DNA of 64,000 nucleotides from Bacteroides caecimuris. Its GTDB lineage: Bacteria > Bacteroidota > Bacteroidia > Bacteroidales > Bacteroidaceae. Position numbers and translations under genes: made by a program. A model generated the notes under the pieces. The model ran no database searches. It saw nothing but the letters and a program-made list of their open reading frames with translations, and had not been told where the DNA came from. How positions within the stretch are numbered: position 1 is the first letter of the stretch; each line of letters opens with the position of its first letter. Where the stretch lies: NCBI RefSeq assembly GCF_001688725.2, contig NZ_CP015401.2, positions 682,001-746,000 of the forward strand, in the 5' to 3' direction. Shown here one piece after another: positions 1 to 9,531 of this stretch.

Positions 1-85
1 CGACAATCCGTTTGGTTTCGGTGTATCGTTCGTTGGCACCGATATTAATTTTGAGCCATTCGGGCTTACGTACTCTGTCCGTCAT
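1..85 (-). CDS. lipA: Lipoyl synthase, N-terminal fragment cut by window edge
   Basis: Only the first 28 codons are inside the window. They read MTDRVRKPEWLKIN and continue to a KRIV segment, which resembles the start of Bacteroides lipoyl synthase, the radical-SAM enzyme that inserts two sulfurs into protein-bound octanoyl groups. The Fe-S cysteine motifs lie outside the window, so the call rests on this N-terminal signature alone. The start codon overlaps the stop codon of the upstream peptidase gene (TAATG), which suggests translational coupling within one minus-strand operon. Confidence 0.72.
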   Translation of the reverse strand, partial: MTDRVRKPEWLKINIGANERYTETKRIV

Positions 86-2295
86 TATAAGTTATTCAAG
101 AAAAAGTTGGTCAACCGTGTGTATAGGTGTTGGCGGGTATTGCCACCATATATTCCATGATTACGGTTTGTATACACTTGCATATCAAATTGTTTTCCAA
201 GTTGAACCAATTGTTCGGCATATTCCGCACAATTTTGGAAGTGCACATTATCGTCTGCCATGCCATGCACCAACAACAAGTTTCCATGCAGTTTGTCAGC
301 GCGGGTGAAAGCTGATGATTCCTTATAGCCTTCTGCGTTCTCTTTCGGAGTACGCATGAAGCGTTCTGTGTAGATAGTATCATAGAAACGCCAGTCGGTG
401 GGTGCAGCCACTGCTACTCCTGCTTTGAATACGGGGGTTCCTTCGCTCATACTCATGAGAGTCATGTAGCCGCCGTAGCTCCAGCCCCAGATACCGATGC
501 GATTTTTATCCACGTATGGTTGTTTGCCGAGATACAAGGCTGTTTCTACTTGATCTTTGGCTTCTTTGACTCCGATTTTAAGATAAGTACATTTCTCGAA
601 AGCCTCTCCACGACCTCCTGTGCCGCGACCGTCTACACATACTACGATATAACCGAGGCTTGCCATGTATGTCTCCCAACTGATTTCCCAGGTATCCAAT
701 ACCTGTTGAGAGCCCGGACCGCTATATTGATACATCAGTACCGGATATTTTTGGGATGCGGAGAAATTAACCGGTTTCATCATCCAACCGTTCAACTTCA
801 CGCCATCTGTGGTTTGGAAAGTAAAAAACTCTTTTTGTGGCATTACATATCCGGACAATGTTTGTTTCAATTTGTCATTGGTAATAAGTGTTTTGAGTAT
901 TTTGCCCGAATTATCATTCAGTGTAACCGTCATCGGAGTATTCAAGTTGGAGAACTTGTTCATGTAATACTTCATCGATTTGCTGAAGAGCGGTGTATTG
1001 GTTCCTACCTGTTGGGATAGTTTAATCTTTTTGCCCTTCTTGTCTGTTTTATAGACAGCTTTGCGCAGAGGGCTTTCTTCATTGCTGGTGTAATAGAAAG
1101 AACCGTCTTCTTCATCATATCCCAGAAAATCTTTCACCTCAAATTTACCGTTAGTAACCTTTTTAATCAGATTACCTCCCATACTGTACCAATAGAGGTG
1201 GCTGTAACCGTCACGTTCGCTAAGCAGGCTGAAATATTCCGGATAGAACTGGATGTTATCGAAAATCTTCTCTTTGATGTAATAAGGAGACTCATCGCGA
1301 AGTATTAGTTTGCAAAGTGTGGAACGAGGATCGGCAAAGTAAAGATCAAAACGGTCTTGATGGCGGTTCAATGTCATGATAGCCAATTTGTTGGCATCCT
1401 TTGTGAAGCGTATACGCGGAATGTATCCGTCTGCATCCAACGGAAGTTTCATTGTACGGGTGACATGTGATTTGATGTCATACGTACGTACCTCTACTTT
1501 CGAATTCGGATATCCGGCTTTCGGATACTTGTATGTATATTCGCCCGGATAATCTTTTAAAGCATCAATGTGGGGTGCCTGTCCGGCAAATACCGGGAAA
1601 GAGTAGGAGGGAACTTCCGACTCGTCGAAACGGATAAAAGCAATCAGCGTATTGTCGGCGCTGAATTCCAAAGCACGGTTGAAGCCGAATTCTTCTTCAT
1701 ACACCCAGTCAGGAATACCGTTGATTACAGCATTCTGTTTGCCATCTTCTGTGACCTGGCTTTCGCTATTGCCATAAAGCAGCTTAACAAGAAATATGTT
1801 ATTGTTGCGGACAAATGCAATCATGGTACCGTCCGGAGAGAAGACGGGGACCTGTTGAGGTCCACCGTCAGACAGCCGTTCAATAATGTTGTTTGTCGTA
1901 ACACCCTTGTCATTTCGTTTCAAAGGGTAAATGTAATGTACAGCTGTGTATGAATGCCTGTAAATAGGTGTTGTTTTGGTAGCAATCAGCAATTTCTGAC
2001 CGTCGGGCGAGAATTGGTAACTGTCGAAGTTCTTGAAGTCACATTCGCGTGTAGTATTTACATCGAAAATTACTTCTACTTTCTCGCCTGTCTTGAAAGA
2101 GTATTTAATGATTTGCGTGCCGTCAGCGTTCATCTGTGTGTAGTGTTCGCCATCAGGCATAGGGATTACTCCCTGAATATTTTCCGGGCGGAAACGTCCG
2201 GAGGTAATATCTTTTAAATCGAGTGCCTTTTGTCCTTGTGCCATTCCGGTCAGACAGAGAAGGCAGAGTAATAAAGTGATGCTGATCTTTTTCAT
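85..2295 (-). CDS. Dipeptidyl peptidase IV-type S9 serine peptidase, exported
   Basis: A 736-residue exported peptidase. Residues 1-19 form a signal peptide ending at MAQ. The N-terminal two thirds form the DPPIV_N beta-propeller and carry the WVYEEE motif, whose glutamates bind the free amino terminus in true DPP IV enzymes. The C-terminal part is an alpha/beta hydrolase domain with GWSYGG (nucleophile near Ser606), ADDNVHF (Asp near 681) and NHGI (His near 713), so the catalytic triad is complete. It should cleave Xaa-Pro dipeptides from peptides in the periplasm or at the surface. A two-element promoter lies about 40 bp upstream, and lipA follows with a 1-base overlap. The family assignment is firm; the exact substrate preference is inferred. 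Confidence 0.93.
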   Translation of the reverse strand: MKKISITLLLCLLCLTGMAQGQKALDLKDITSGRFRPENIQGVIPMPDGEHYTQMNADGTQIIKYSFKTGEKVEVIFDVNTTRECDFKNFDSYQFSPDGQKLLIATKTTPIYRHSYTAVHYIYPLKRNDKGVTTNNIIERLSDGGPQQVPVFSPDGTMIAFVRNNNIFLVKLLYGNSESQVTEDGKQNAVINGIPDWVYEEEFGFNRALEFSADNTLIAFIRFDESEVPSYSFPVFAGQAPHIDALKDYPGEYTYKYPKAGYPNSKVEVRTYDIKSHVTRTMKLPLDADGYIPRIRFTKDANKLAIMTLNRHQDRFDLYFADPRSTLCKLILRDESPYYIKEKIFDNIQFYPEYFSLLSERDGYSHLYWYSMGGNLIKKVTNGKFEVKDFLGYDEEDGSFYYTSNEESPLRKAVYKTDKKGKKIKLSQQVGTNTPLFSKSMKYYMNKFSNLNTPMTVTLNDNSGKILKTLITNDKLKQTLSGYVMPQKEFFTFQTTDGVKLNGWMMKPVNFSASQKYPVLMYQYSGPGSQQVLDTWEISWETYMASLGYIVVCVDGRGTGGRGEAFEKCTYLKIGVKEAKDQVETALYLGKQPYVDKNRIGIWGWSYGGYMTLMSMSEGTPVFKAGVAVAAPTDWRFYDTIYTERFMRTPKENAEGYKESSAFTRADKLHGNLLLVHGMADDNVHFQNCAEYAEQLVQLGKQFDMQVYTNRNHGIYGGNTRQHLYTRLTNFFLNNL

Positions 2296-2333
2296 CTGCG
2301 TTTATAATCGGTTTTGGTTTTAATTCGTACTTG

Positions 2334-2364
2334 CAAAAGTAACAATAAACTTAGATTCAACAAA
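2334..2364 (-). promoter_or_regulatory. Bacteroides-type promoter for the DPP IV gene
   Basis: On the minus strand a -33 TTTG (2361-2364) is followed after 19 bp by TACTTTTG (2334-2341). The latter matches the Bacteroidota -7 consensus TAnnTTTG exactly. The expected transcription start is about 10 bp further on, roughly 30 nt before the ATG at 2295. Confidence 0.75.
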
Positions 2365-2450
2365 GCTTGACCGATTTTTATATAGATTTGATAAGGATTA
2401 TTGGGTGAGATTCAATATCTTTGTGAAAAGGACTTTAAACATTATCTTAA

Positions 2451-3353
2451 TTATAATTGTAAAGATTGACGGAGGTACGCTAGTATCTCCGTTTCTTGTT
2501 CCGGGTGGAACCATTTTATTTCTTCATCTCTTTTGAACCAGGTCATCTGTTTACGCGAATAAATGCGGGAGTTTTGCTTGATTTTGTCTATAGCAAAGGA
2601 GAGTTCCCATTCTCCGTCCAGATATTTGAACAGTTCTTTATAGCCTACTGTATTGAGTGAATTGAGGTGACGATAGGGAAGTACGGAGCGTACTTCTTCC
2701 AATAATCCTTCCTCCATCATCTGGTCTACCCGACGGTTGATACGGTCATAAAGTTCTTCCCGATCACGAGTCAGGCCGATTTTCAGAATATGGAAAGGGC
2801 GCTGTTTTTTTTGTTGGGTGCGAAAAGAAGTATAAGTGCGTCCGGTCATATAGCAAATCTCTAACGCATGAATCACCCGCTTGGGATTCTTCAGATCTAC
2901 CATCCGGTAATATTCCGGATCTAACAGGCGAAGTTCTGCGCAGAGTTGTCCAAGGCCTTCCTCTTCATACTTTTGTAGCATGAGTTGACGGGTTTCCGCA
3001 TCAACGGTAGGAATATCGTCAATTCCCTTACAGATAGCGTCTACGTACATCATTGAGCCACCAGTGAGAATCACGACTTCGTGTTGCGTGAATAATTTCT
3101 CCAGAATCTCCAGTGCCTCTGTTTCGTATTGGGCAGCGCTGTAATAGTCTGTGAGGTGGAGCGTGCCGACCAGTTGATGGGGGACACGTTTGAGTTGGTC
3201 GGGAGTAGGAGCTGCCGTGCCTATTTTTAATTCGGCATAAAGCTGCCTCGAATCGGCAGATACAATGCTTGTCTGAAATGTTTCTGCCAAGCGCAGGCTC
3301 AACTCCGTTTTCCCCACACCTGTAGGACCTATAAGAACAATGAGAGTAGGCAT
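2451..3353 (-). CDS. miaA: tRNA dimethylallyltransferase
   Basis: A 300-residue enzyme that transfers a dimethylallyl group from DMAPP to N6 of A37 in tRNAs reading UNN codons. The P-loop GPTGVGKT is at residues 9-16 and the conserved SADSRQLY follows at 32-39. Length and the GYKE segment near the C-terminus fit the family. It lies at the 3' end of the lpx gene series, 122 bp below the preceding gene, and a heptanucleotide repeat fills much of that gap. Bacteroides genomes can carry more than one miaA-like gene, so this may be one of two paralogues. Confidence 0.95.
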   Translation of the reverse strand: MPTLIVLIGPTGVGKTELSLRLAETFQTSIVSADSRQLYAELKIGTAAPTPDQLKRVPHQLVGTLHLTDYYSAAQYETEALEILEKLFTQHEVVILTGGSMMYVDAICKGIDDIPTVDAETRQLMLQKYEEEGLGQLCAELRLLDPEYYRMVDLKNPKRVIHALEICYMTGRTYTSFRTQQKKQRPFHILKIGLTRDREELYDRINRRVDQMMEEGLLEEVRSVLPYRHLNSLNTVGYKELFKYLDGEWELSFAIDKIKQNSRIYSRKQMTWFKRDEEIKWFHPEQETEILAYLRQSLQL

Positions 3354-3361
3354 AGATTTTT

Positions 3362-3482
3362 AAGTATTTAAGTATAGAAGTATTAAGTATTAAAGCGTAC
3401 GGGACTAAAAAAATATTAGGTATTAACTGCCTGATACTACATAGCAATTAATACCTAATACTTGATACTTAATACTTAATAT
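3362..3482. repeat. Heptanucleotide stop-rich array between miaA and its upstream neighbour
   Basis: The clearest block, 3448-3482, is five 7-bp units on the plus strand: TTAATAC, CTAATAC, TTGATAC, TTAATAC, TTAATAT. The last unit includes the stop codon of the minus-strand gene that ends at 3476. On the coding strand the unit reads GTATTAA, so each exact copy carries TAA. A looser inverted block (AAGTATT units) occupies about 3362-3395. The two blocks could pair. No gene is visible in this spacer. Confidence 0.7.
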
Positions 3483-4030
3483 TTTTCTTCTTCGTATGGG
3501 TTGCTAGTGCCACCACCTATGTCAAATCCTTCCTGATCGAAGTCTTCCATGTCGAAGTCCTGATCCCCATAGAAGTTTTCATCCAGATCAAGAGAACTTC
3601 CGGTAGCAGCCATTTCCTCAAAGTCTACGGTTTGTTTGGGAGCCTCTCCTGATTTTTTGGTACATTTGGCACCATTCATATCTTTTCCGGTGATAATTTC
3701 TGATAGTTCGATGAAGAAACAACGTTCTGTCATGTAATCGAATACATACAACAGTTTTTGTTTTTCATCTTCTACCAGTTCGCTGATAGTAGTTTCTTTC
3801 ATTACCCAGCTATCCATTTCCGGATTGTCGTCCATTTCTTCCAAGGTTACTTCTTTTTCTTTTTCCCAATCATCATCGCAAATAAAGAAAGAAGTCATCT
3901 GGTCGTTTGCGTACCCTGCTGATTTCAGTATTGCTTCATGGAAGTCATAAAAAGTTGCTTCCGGATCAATTTGTATTTCTCTGACAAAATCGTCAACTTC
4001 ATCAGATATGATAGTAAATCTGTATATCAT
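3476..4030 (-). CDS. Acidic pRiA4b ORF-3-like protein
   Basis: A 184-residue acidic protein. The first ~100 residues (MIYRFTIISDEV, then ATFYDFHEAILKSAGY and SFFICDDDWEKE) resemble the plasmid pRiA4b ORF-3 / IS1096 TnpR-like family. The C-terminal ~60 residues are rich in Asp, Glu and Gly and probably disordered. No catalytic motif is visible and the function is unknown. It is placed 21 bp after lpxA and upstream of miaA, so it is probably co-transcribed with the lipid A genes. The family name carries transposon associations, but nothing here looks mobile. Confidence 0.75.
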   Translation of the reverse strand: MIYRFTIISDEVDDFVREIQIDPEATFYDFHEAILKSAGYANDQMTSFFICDDDWEKEKEVTLEEMDDNPEMDSWVMKETTISELVEDEKQKLLYVFDYMTERCFFIELSEIITGKDMNGAKCTKKSGEAPKQTVDFEEMAATGSSLDLDENFYGDQDFDMEDFDQEGFDIGGGTSNPYEEEKY

Positions 4031-4051
4031 AATATGACTATTTTGAACTGT

Positions 4052-4819
4052 TTATTTAATAATACCACGTTCTGAATTACGGATAAAATTGACTATATAG
4101 TCAATTTCCGGACTCTTTTCGAATTCATCTTCTATTTTCTTCAATGCTTCTGTCGTGTTCAAACCACTTTGGTAGATGATACGATATGCATTGTGAATAT
4201 TTTCGATCACTTCATTGGAGAAGCCACGACGGCGCAAGCCGATGATGTTGATTCCGCTGAAAGCAATCGGTTCGCGCCCTGCAATAATGTAAGGAGGAAT
4301 ATCTTTACTGAAACGGCATCCCCCCTGAATCATTACATGGCTGCCTACATGACAGAATTGGTGCATTAATACATTGGCACTGACAATCGCGTTATCATCA
4401 ATGACAATCTCACCTGCCATTTTGGTAGAGTTGCCGATGATACATCCGTTACCAACCAATGCGTCGTGTGCTACGTGTACACCTTCCATCAATAAATTGT
4501 TATTTCCCACAATCGTGCGCCCTTTAGCTGCCGTACCACGGTTGATTGTTACATTTTCACGGATCAGATTATTATCTCCGATTTCGGCTGTCGATTCTTC
4601 ACCGCGAAACTTAAGGTCTTGCGGAATGGCTCCGATAACGGCACCCGGAAAAATCGTGTTTCCGTTACCGATACGTGAACCGTATAAAATATTGGCATTA
4701 GCCATAATTTTATTGTTGTCGCCGATAACTACGTTCTTATCTATAAAAACAAAAGGCGCAATTTCTACATTTTCCCCAATCTTAGCTTCGGGATGGATAT
4801 ACGCTAAAGGACTTATCAT
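4052..4819 (-). CDS. lpxA: Acyl-ACP--UDP-N-acetylglucosamine O-acyltransferase
   Basis: The first enzyme of lipid A synthesis; it acylates the 3-OH of UDP-GlcNAc in the cytoplasm. The protein is 255 residues if it starts at MISPLAYIHPEAKIG. An in-frame ATG five codons upstream (4834) is possible, but the family alignment begins at the second Met. The body is hexapeptide repeats of a left-handed beta-helix (IGENVEI, IGNGNTI, IGDNNLI), with the conserved GVHVAHD segment holding the catalytic histidine and a helical C-terminal domain. It follows lpxC-fabZ within about 20 bp in one operon. Confidence 0.94.
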   Translation of the reverse strand: MISPLAYIHPEAKIGENVEIAPFVFIDKNVVIGDNNKIMANANILYGSRIGNGNTIFPGAVIGAIPQDLKFRGEESTAEIGDNNLIRENVTINRGTAAKGRTIVGNNNLLMEGVHVAHDALVGNGCIIGNSTKMAGEIVIDDNAIVSANVLMHQFCHVGSHVMIQGGCRFSKDIPPYIIAGREPIAFSGINIIGLRRRGFSNEVIENIHNAYRIIYQSGLNTTEALKKIEDEFEKSPEIDYIVNFIRNSERGIIK

Positions 4820-4837
4820 GCTTTTAAATATCAATTA

Positions 4838-6223
4838 TTACTTATTTTTTACTATTTGTGCCATGAACTCTGCTTCGCAAACAACTTTCTCGCCGACAAA
4901 CGCGTATCCTTTCATGGTAGAAACACCGCGGCGGATAGGTGCAAGCAGTTCTACACGGAAGATGATTGTATCTCCCGGCACTACTTTCTGACGGAATTTC
5001 ACTCCGTCTATTTTCATGAAATAGGTAGAATAACGTTCTGGTTCATCGACAGAATTCAAGACGAGCAAGCCTCCGACTTGTGCCATTGCTTCCACTTGAA
5101 GTACTCCCGGCATAACGGGTTCCTGTGGAAAATGTCCCTGGAAGAAAGGTTCGTTGGCTGTGATGTTTTTAATACCTACAATGTAGTTGGCACCTATTTC
5201 AATTACTTTGTCCACCAGTTGGAAAGGATAGCGGTGCGGCAACAATTCGCGGATACGGTTTACATCCATTATCGGTTCACGGTTGCAGTCGTAACTTGGT
5301 GCCTGTATTTCGTGCAGGCGGATTTCTTTCCGCATCTGACGGGCAAATTTATTGTTTATGGTGTGTCCCGGACGAGTAGCGATGATACGACCTTTAATCG
5401 GTTTTCCAATTAGAGCGAGGTCACCGATGACATCAAGCAGTTTGTGGCGGGCACATTCATTGGGCCAAACCAACGGTTTGTGATTGATATAGCCTAACTG
5501 ATCGGCATCCATGTGAGGTACTCCCATCACATCAGCCAACTTGTCGAAGCTTTCTTGTGACATTTTACGTTCGTAGATTACGATTGCATTGTCCAAGTCA
5601 CCGCCTTTAATTAATCCGGCAGAGAGCAACGGCTCTATTTCGCGAACAAAGACGAAAGTACGGCTGGCAGCCACTTCGTCTTTGAATTTATGCATATCTT
5701 CAAGGGTAGCAAACTGATTCGGGATAATAGTCGAATCGTAAGAAACCAGTACATTCAGACTGAAATTCTCGTCAGGTAGTACAATGATAGAAGAGCCAGT
5801 TGTTTCATCCCGGAACTCAATTTTAGACTTGATAATATAAAAGTCTTTGACGGCATTTTGTTCTACTGTTCCTACACGTTCTATTTCTTGTACGTAATAT
5901 TGTGCACTACCATCTAAAATAGGAAATTCCGGTCCGTTAACTTGGATCAGGCAGTTATCAATGCCCAATGCGTAAAGGGCTGCCATACCATGTTCAATGG
6001 TGCTTACTTTGACTCCATTTTTCGACAAAACAGTACCACGAGTGGTTTCTGTTACATTGTCGGCTACTGCGTCGATAGTTGGTTGTCCTTCTACGTCAAT
6101 GCGTTGGATTTTATATCCGTGATTGTCCGGAGCTGGATTGAATGTTACAGTGAGATCAAGTCCAGTGTGAAGACCTTTCCCGCTCAGTGAAAAGCTATCT
6201 TTCAGCGTTTTTTGTTTCAGCAT
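4838..6223 (-). CDS. lpxC-fabZ: Bifunctional UDP-3-O-acyl-GlcNAc deacetylase / 3-hydroxyacyl-ACP dehydratase
   Basis: A 461-residue fusion. Residues 1 to ~300 are LpxC, the zinc deacetylase committing UDP-acyl-GlcNAc to lipid A; the zinc-site segments TIEHGMAALYALG and CARHKLLDVIGD are present. Residues ~310-461 are FabZ, the hot-dog fold dehydratase, with LLPHRYPFQLVDKV and the catalytic GHFPQEPVMPGVLQVEAMAQ. The fusion is typical of Bacteroidota and joins the two enzymes that share the hydroxyacyl-ACP pool. It is separated from lpxD by 3 bp. Confidence 0.96.
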   Translation of the reverse strand: MLKQKTLKDSFSLSGKGLHTGLDLTVTFNPAPDNHGYKIQRIDVEGQPTIDAVADNVTETTRGTVLSKNGVKVSTIEHGMAALYALGIDNCLIQVNGPEFPILDGSAQYYVQEIERVGTVEQNAVKDFYIIKSKIEFRDETTGSSIIVLPDENFSLNVLVSYDSTIIPNQFATLEDMHKFKDEVAASRTFVFVREIEPLLSAGLIKGGDLDNAIVIYERKMSQESFDKLADVMGVPHMDADQLGYINHKPLVWPNECARHKLLDVIGDLALIGKPIKGRIIATRPGHTINNKFARQMRKEIRLHEIQAPSYDCNREPIMDVNRIRELLPHRYPFQLVDKVIEIGANYIVGIKNITANEPFFQGHFPQEPVMPGVLQVEAMAQVGGLLVLNSVDEPERYSTYFMKIDGVKFRQKVVPGDTIIFRVELLAPIRRGVSTMKGYAFVGEKVVCEAEFMAQIVKNK

Positions 6224-6226
6224 TGG

Positions 6227-7267
6227 TTACTTATTTAATAGTTGTTTTAATTCTTCTACTTCTTTGCGCAGGTTATGCAGTTCTTTCTGCATATCCGGCA
6301 GGTTTCTTTGTACAATGGATGATTTGAAATATTGTTTCAGTTCCATAGGAGGGGTTCCGATAAGTTGGCTACCGGACTTGATGTTTCCCGGCACACCTGA
6401 TTGTGCACCTAAACTTACTTTGTCTCCTATTTTAGAATGTCCTGCAATACCTACCTGGCCACCGATCATACACCACTCACCCACTTTGGTAGAACCGGCA
6501 ATTCCGGCTTGCGCAGCCATAACGGTATGTGAACCTATTTCATCATTGTGTGCTATTTGTATCAGGTTGTCCAACTTGACACCGCTGTGTACTACCGTAG
6601 CTCCCATTGTTGCACGGTCTACACACGTATTAGCACCTATATCTACTTTATCTTCCAGAACAACAATTCCGATTTGCGGAATCTTATCGTATCCGTTCGG
6701 AGTGGGAGCAAAACCAAATCCGTCAGCTCCGATCACTGCACCCGAATGAAGGATACATTCATTACCTATGCGGCAATCATGATAAACATTAACATTGGAG
6801 TAAAGCAGGCAATTGTTGCCTATCTTCACGCCGTCTCCAACGAAAGTGTGCGGGTAAATTAGAGTATTATCTCCGATCACGGCATTTTCACCGATATAAG
6901 CAAAAGCACCGATGTATACGTTTTCGCCAATTTTGGCGCTGGGAGCAACGAAAGCTAATGAATCTATCCCTTGTTTCTTGGGCTTGCTCATCTCATAAAG
7001 ATTAAGCAGTTTAGCCAAACTTTCGTATGCATTGTCTACTTTGATAAGAGTCGTTTTGATTTCGTGTTCGGGAATGAAGTCTTTATTAACCAAGACAATG
7101 CTTGATTGTGTCTCGTAGATATAAGGTGTATATTTGGGATTTGACAGGAAAGAAATTGCTCCGGGCATTCCCTCTTCAATTTTAGCGAATGTGTGTACCG
7201 TAGCGTTTTCGTCTCCAATGATTTCCCCTTGGATAAATGCTGCAATTTGCTTAGCCGAGAACTCCAT
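6227..7267 (-). CDS. lpxD: UDP-3-O-(3-hydroxyacyl)glucosamine N-acyltransferase
   Basis: The third step of lipid A synthesis, adding the N-linked 3-hydroxyacyl chain. The 346-residue protein has the LpxD N-terminal uridine-binding domain (residues ~1-100), a hexapeptide-repeat beta-helix ([20 protein letters not shown] and later coils), [10 protein letters not shown] with the catalytic histidine, and a C-terminal coiled helix rich in Leu, Lys and Glu. The stop codon is 3 bp before lpxC-fabZ. Confidence 0.95.
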   Translation of the reverse strand: MEFSAKQIAAFIQGEIIGDENATVHTFAKIEEGMPGAISFLSNPKYTPYIYETQSSIVLVNKDFIPEHEIKTTLIKVDNAYESLAKLLNLYEMSKPKKQGIDSLAFVAPSAKIGENVYIGAFAYIGENAVIGDNTLIYPHTFVGDGVKIGNNCLLYSNVNVYHDCRIGNECILHSGAVIGADGFGFAPTPNGYDKIPQIGIVVLEDKVDIGANTCVDRATMGATVVHSGVKLDNLIQIAHNDEIGSHTVMAAQAGIAGSTKVGEWCMIGGQVGIAGHSKIGDKVSLGAQSGVPGNIKSGSQLIGTPPMELKQYFKSSIVQRNLPDMQKELHNLRKEVEELKQLLNK

Positions 7268-7349
7268 GTCTTTTATTTAAAATTTAATTAGTTCACAAAT
7301 AACGGATTTTTTTTTCAGATTTCCGTGTTATTGCATGAATATTTTATAC

Positions 7350-8579
7350 TTATCTGTGTAATCTCTGATAGCAGAGATAGTATTTCTTTACCTTTTTGGA
7401 CAATAATGAGATGTTCAGCATGTCCGATGCTTCGGCAATATTTTTAATAGTGCCGTCTTTGTAGATAATATCAATACTGTCATCTGCCGGGTCATACATA
7501 TTCTTTTCGATGCTGGGGGTAGAGACAAAATAGTTCGCTTCGGAAAGGGTTATGCCTAGTTGCTGGCTGATGTGCAAAGTTAATTCTTTTTTTCTGTCCT
7601 CACTAATAGGTTCCGACGAAATTTCCACTTTAAAGATATTTCGGTTTATCATTCCCGTGCTTAAAGTGGAAAGTACCTTATCTGTGTGGGTGCTCCACAC
7701 TTTCAAGGCTGTCCATATATCATTGTCGTCCAGCTGGATAAAATTCTCCAGACAGTCGGGATTGTTATAGAATTCCGTAGGATTGATATCATTGTAAAGG
7801 AAAAAACGCAATGCGGGTGATGCAAACAGTTCCACTCCTTGTGAAGCCAGTTCTTTGGCACGCAATAGGGTACTAATCAGCATCTTTTCGTATGCAACGG
7901 ACGTCTTATGCAGGTATACTTGCCAGTACATCAGGCGACGTGCCGTGAGGAAATTCTCGATAGAATAGATTCCTTTGGATTCGACTACCAGTCGGTCATC
8001 CGCTACATCAAGCATTTTGATAATTCGGGCGGAGCCGATGTTACCTTCCGTTACGCCTGTATAAAAGCTGTCGCGGCGAAGATAATCAAGCCGGTCCATA
8101 TCCAACTGACCGCTTACAAGTTGATGCAGAAAGCGTTTCGGGTATTCGTCTTTAAAGATTTGGATGGTAAGACTCAGCTGACCGTTCATCTCTTTGTTCA
8201 TCCGTTCCATCAGCATAAGAGAAATCTCTTCGTGTGAGACTCCTTTTACAATCGTGTCTTCCAGTACATGCGAGAAAGGACCGTGTCCTATATCATGCAA
8301 CAGGATGGCAGCCTGCACGGCTTCCGCTTCACTATCAAAGATAAAATTGCCTTTGGAAGCCAGTTGGGTGATAGCTTCACTCATCAGGTGAAAAGCACCT
8401 AAGGAGTGTTGGAAGCGGGTGTGTTGTGCACCGGGGTACACAACAGATGATAATCCTACTTGCTTGATGCGGGTAAGACGCTGCAAAAGGGGATGCCGTA
8501 CTATATCGTACAGTAACCCCTTTGGAATATTGATGAACCCGAATACGGGGTCGTTAATTATCTTTCTTTCGTAAGGCAT
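7350..8579 (-). CDS. HD-domain phosphohydrolase
   Basis: A 409-residue HD-superfamily metal-dependent phosphohydrolase. The metal ligands are visible in QHTRFQHSLGAFHL, HDIGHGPFSH and LDMDRLDYLRRDS, spaced as in the dGTPase/YdhJ-like group. No regulatory or transmembrane domain is apparent. The substrate could be a nucleotide, but sequence alone does not settle it. It sits between pyrF and lpxD, 31 bp from the former, so it is probably part of the same transcript. Confidence 0.85.
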   Translation of the reverse strand: MPYERKIINDPVFGFINIPKGLLYDIVRHPLLQRLTRIKQVGLSSVVYPGAQHTRFQHSLGAFHLMSEAITQLASKGNFIFDSEAEAVQAAILLHDIGHGPFSHVLEDTIVKGVSHEEISLMLMERMNKEMNGQLSLTIQIFKDEYPKRFLHQLVSGQLDMDRLDYLRRDSFYTGVTEGNIGSARIIKMLDVADDRLVVESKGIYSIENFLTARRLMYWQVYLHKTSVAYEKMLISTLLRAKELASQGVELFASPALRFFLYNDINPTEFYNNPDCLENFIQLDDNDIWTALKVWSTHTDKVLSTLSTGMINRNIFKVEISSEPISEDRKKELTLHISQQLGITLSEANYFVSTPSIEKNMYDPADDSIDIIYKDGTIKNIAEASDMLNISLLSKKVKKYYLCYQRLHR

Positions 8580-8610
8580 TCGTTTTCTTTAGAGATCCTT
8601 TTTTCCCTTT

Positions 8611-9435
8611 TCAGAGAATTGCTTTGAGTTGTTCAGCCATTTGAGCCTGCACTTCTTGTGCGGCGGTGCGGGCAGCTTCTGCAAATTTCTCTGTTTTATC
8701 GACGTAGATAATACCACGTGACGAATTAACAATTAATCCGCATGTACTGTTCATACCATATTTGCAAACTTCTTCGAGTGAACCGCCTTGTGCTCCCACA
8801 CCTGGTACGAGAAGGAAATGGTTTGGGACAATCTTGCGGATGTCCTCAAAAGCACGTCCTTGAGTAGCACCTACTACATACATCATGCGGTCATCGCCGG
8901 CCCATTCCTGTGATTTGCGTAATACTTTCTCGAACAGACGTTCGCCGTTTATATCTTCTGTCAATTGGAAGTCATGAGAGCCTTTGTTGGAAGTCAATGC
9001 CAACAGGATCACCCATTTACCTTCGTAAGTAAGGAATGGAGTAACGCTGTCTTCACCCATGTACGGAGCTACTGTTACAGAGTCGATATCCAGTTCTTCA
9101 AAGAATGTGCGGGCATACATTGCAGAAGTATTTCCGATGTCACCACGCTTTGCGTCAGCGATGATGAATTGATCCGGATAGTTATCTTTGATATATTTTA
9201 CTGTCTTTTCAAATGCGATCCATCCTTTTACACCCATGCTTTCATAGAAAGCCAGATTAGGTTTGTAGGCGATACACAAATCTGCTGTCGCGTCAATGAT
9301 TGCTTTGTTGAACGCGAAGATCGGATCTTCTTCTTTCAACAGATGTTCCGGGATTTTCTTGATATCAGTATCAAGTCCTACACAAAGGAATGATTTTTTG
9401 CGCTTTATGTTTTCAAATAATTGTTGCTTATCCAT
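8611..9435 (-). CDS. pyrF: Orotidine 5'-phosphate decarboxylase
   Basis: The last step of UMP synthesis, decarboxylating OMP. At 274 residues it belongs to the longer type 2 OMP decarboxylases. The catalytic [13 protein letters not shown] motif, the N-terminal FLCVGLDTD segment and the phosphate-binding region VVGATQG / [10 protein letters not shown] are all present. It lies 96 bp downstream of prfA, with tandem 7-bp repeats in the gap. Confidence 0.95.
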   Translation of the reverse strand: MDKQQLFENIKRKKSFLCVGLDTDIKKIPEHLLKEEDPIFAFNKAIIDATADLCIAYKPNLAFYESMGVKGWIAFEKTVKYIKDNYPDQFIIADAKRGDIGNTSAMYARTFFEELDIDSVTVAPYMGEDSVTPFLTYEGKWVILLALTSNKGSHDFQLTEDINGERLFEKVLRKSQEWAGDDRMMYVVGATQGRAFEDIRKIVPNHFLLVPGVGAQGGSLEEVCKYGMNSTCGLIVNSSRGIIYVDKTEKFAEAARTAAQEVQAQMAEQLKAIL

Positions 9436-9436
9436 C

Positions 9437-9527
9437 TTGTTATTTACTATTTTGCAATTTACTATTTACTATTTTAAGAAACCGTTCTCAACTCTCAACT
9501 CTCAACTCTCAATTCTCAACTCTCCAC
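9437..9527. repeat. Heptanucleotide arrays between prfA and pyrF
   Basis: Two arrays are adjacent. At about 9442-9475 the plus-strand unit is TTTACTA (three copies, one interrupted). At 9486-9527 there are six units: TCTCAAC three times, TCTCAAT, TCTCAAC, TCTCCAC. On the coding (minus) strand the second unit reads GTTGAGA, most copies of which contain TGA. The array ends 4 bp from the prfA stop codon. Confidence 0.75.
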
Positions 9528-9531
9528 TTCT

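Noticed and set aside
3476..4030. Possible transposon remnant because of the pRiA4b/IS1096 TnpR family name
   Set aside because: No inverted repeats or transposase; the gene is placed tightly inside the lipid A operon and looks stably kept.
9437..9527. Repeat tract that might be a CRISPR array
   Set aside because: Units are 7 bp with no spacers and no cas genes anywhere in the window.
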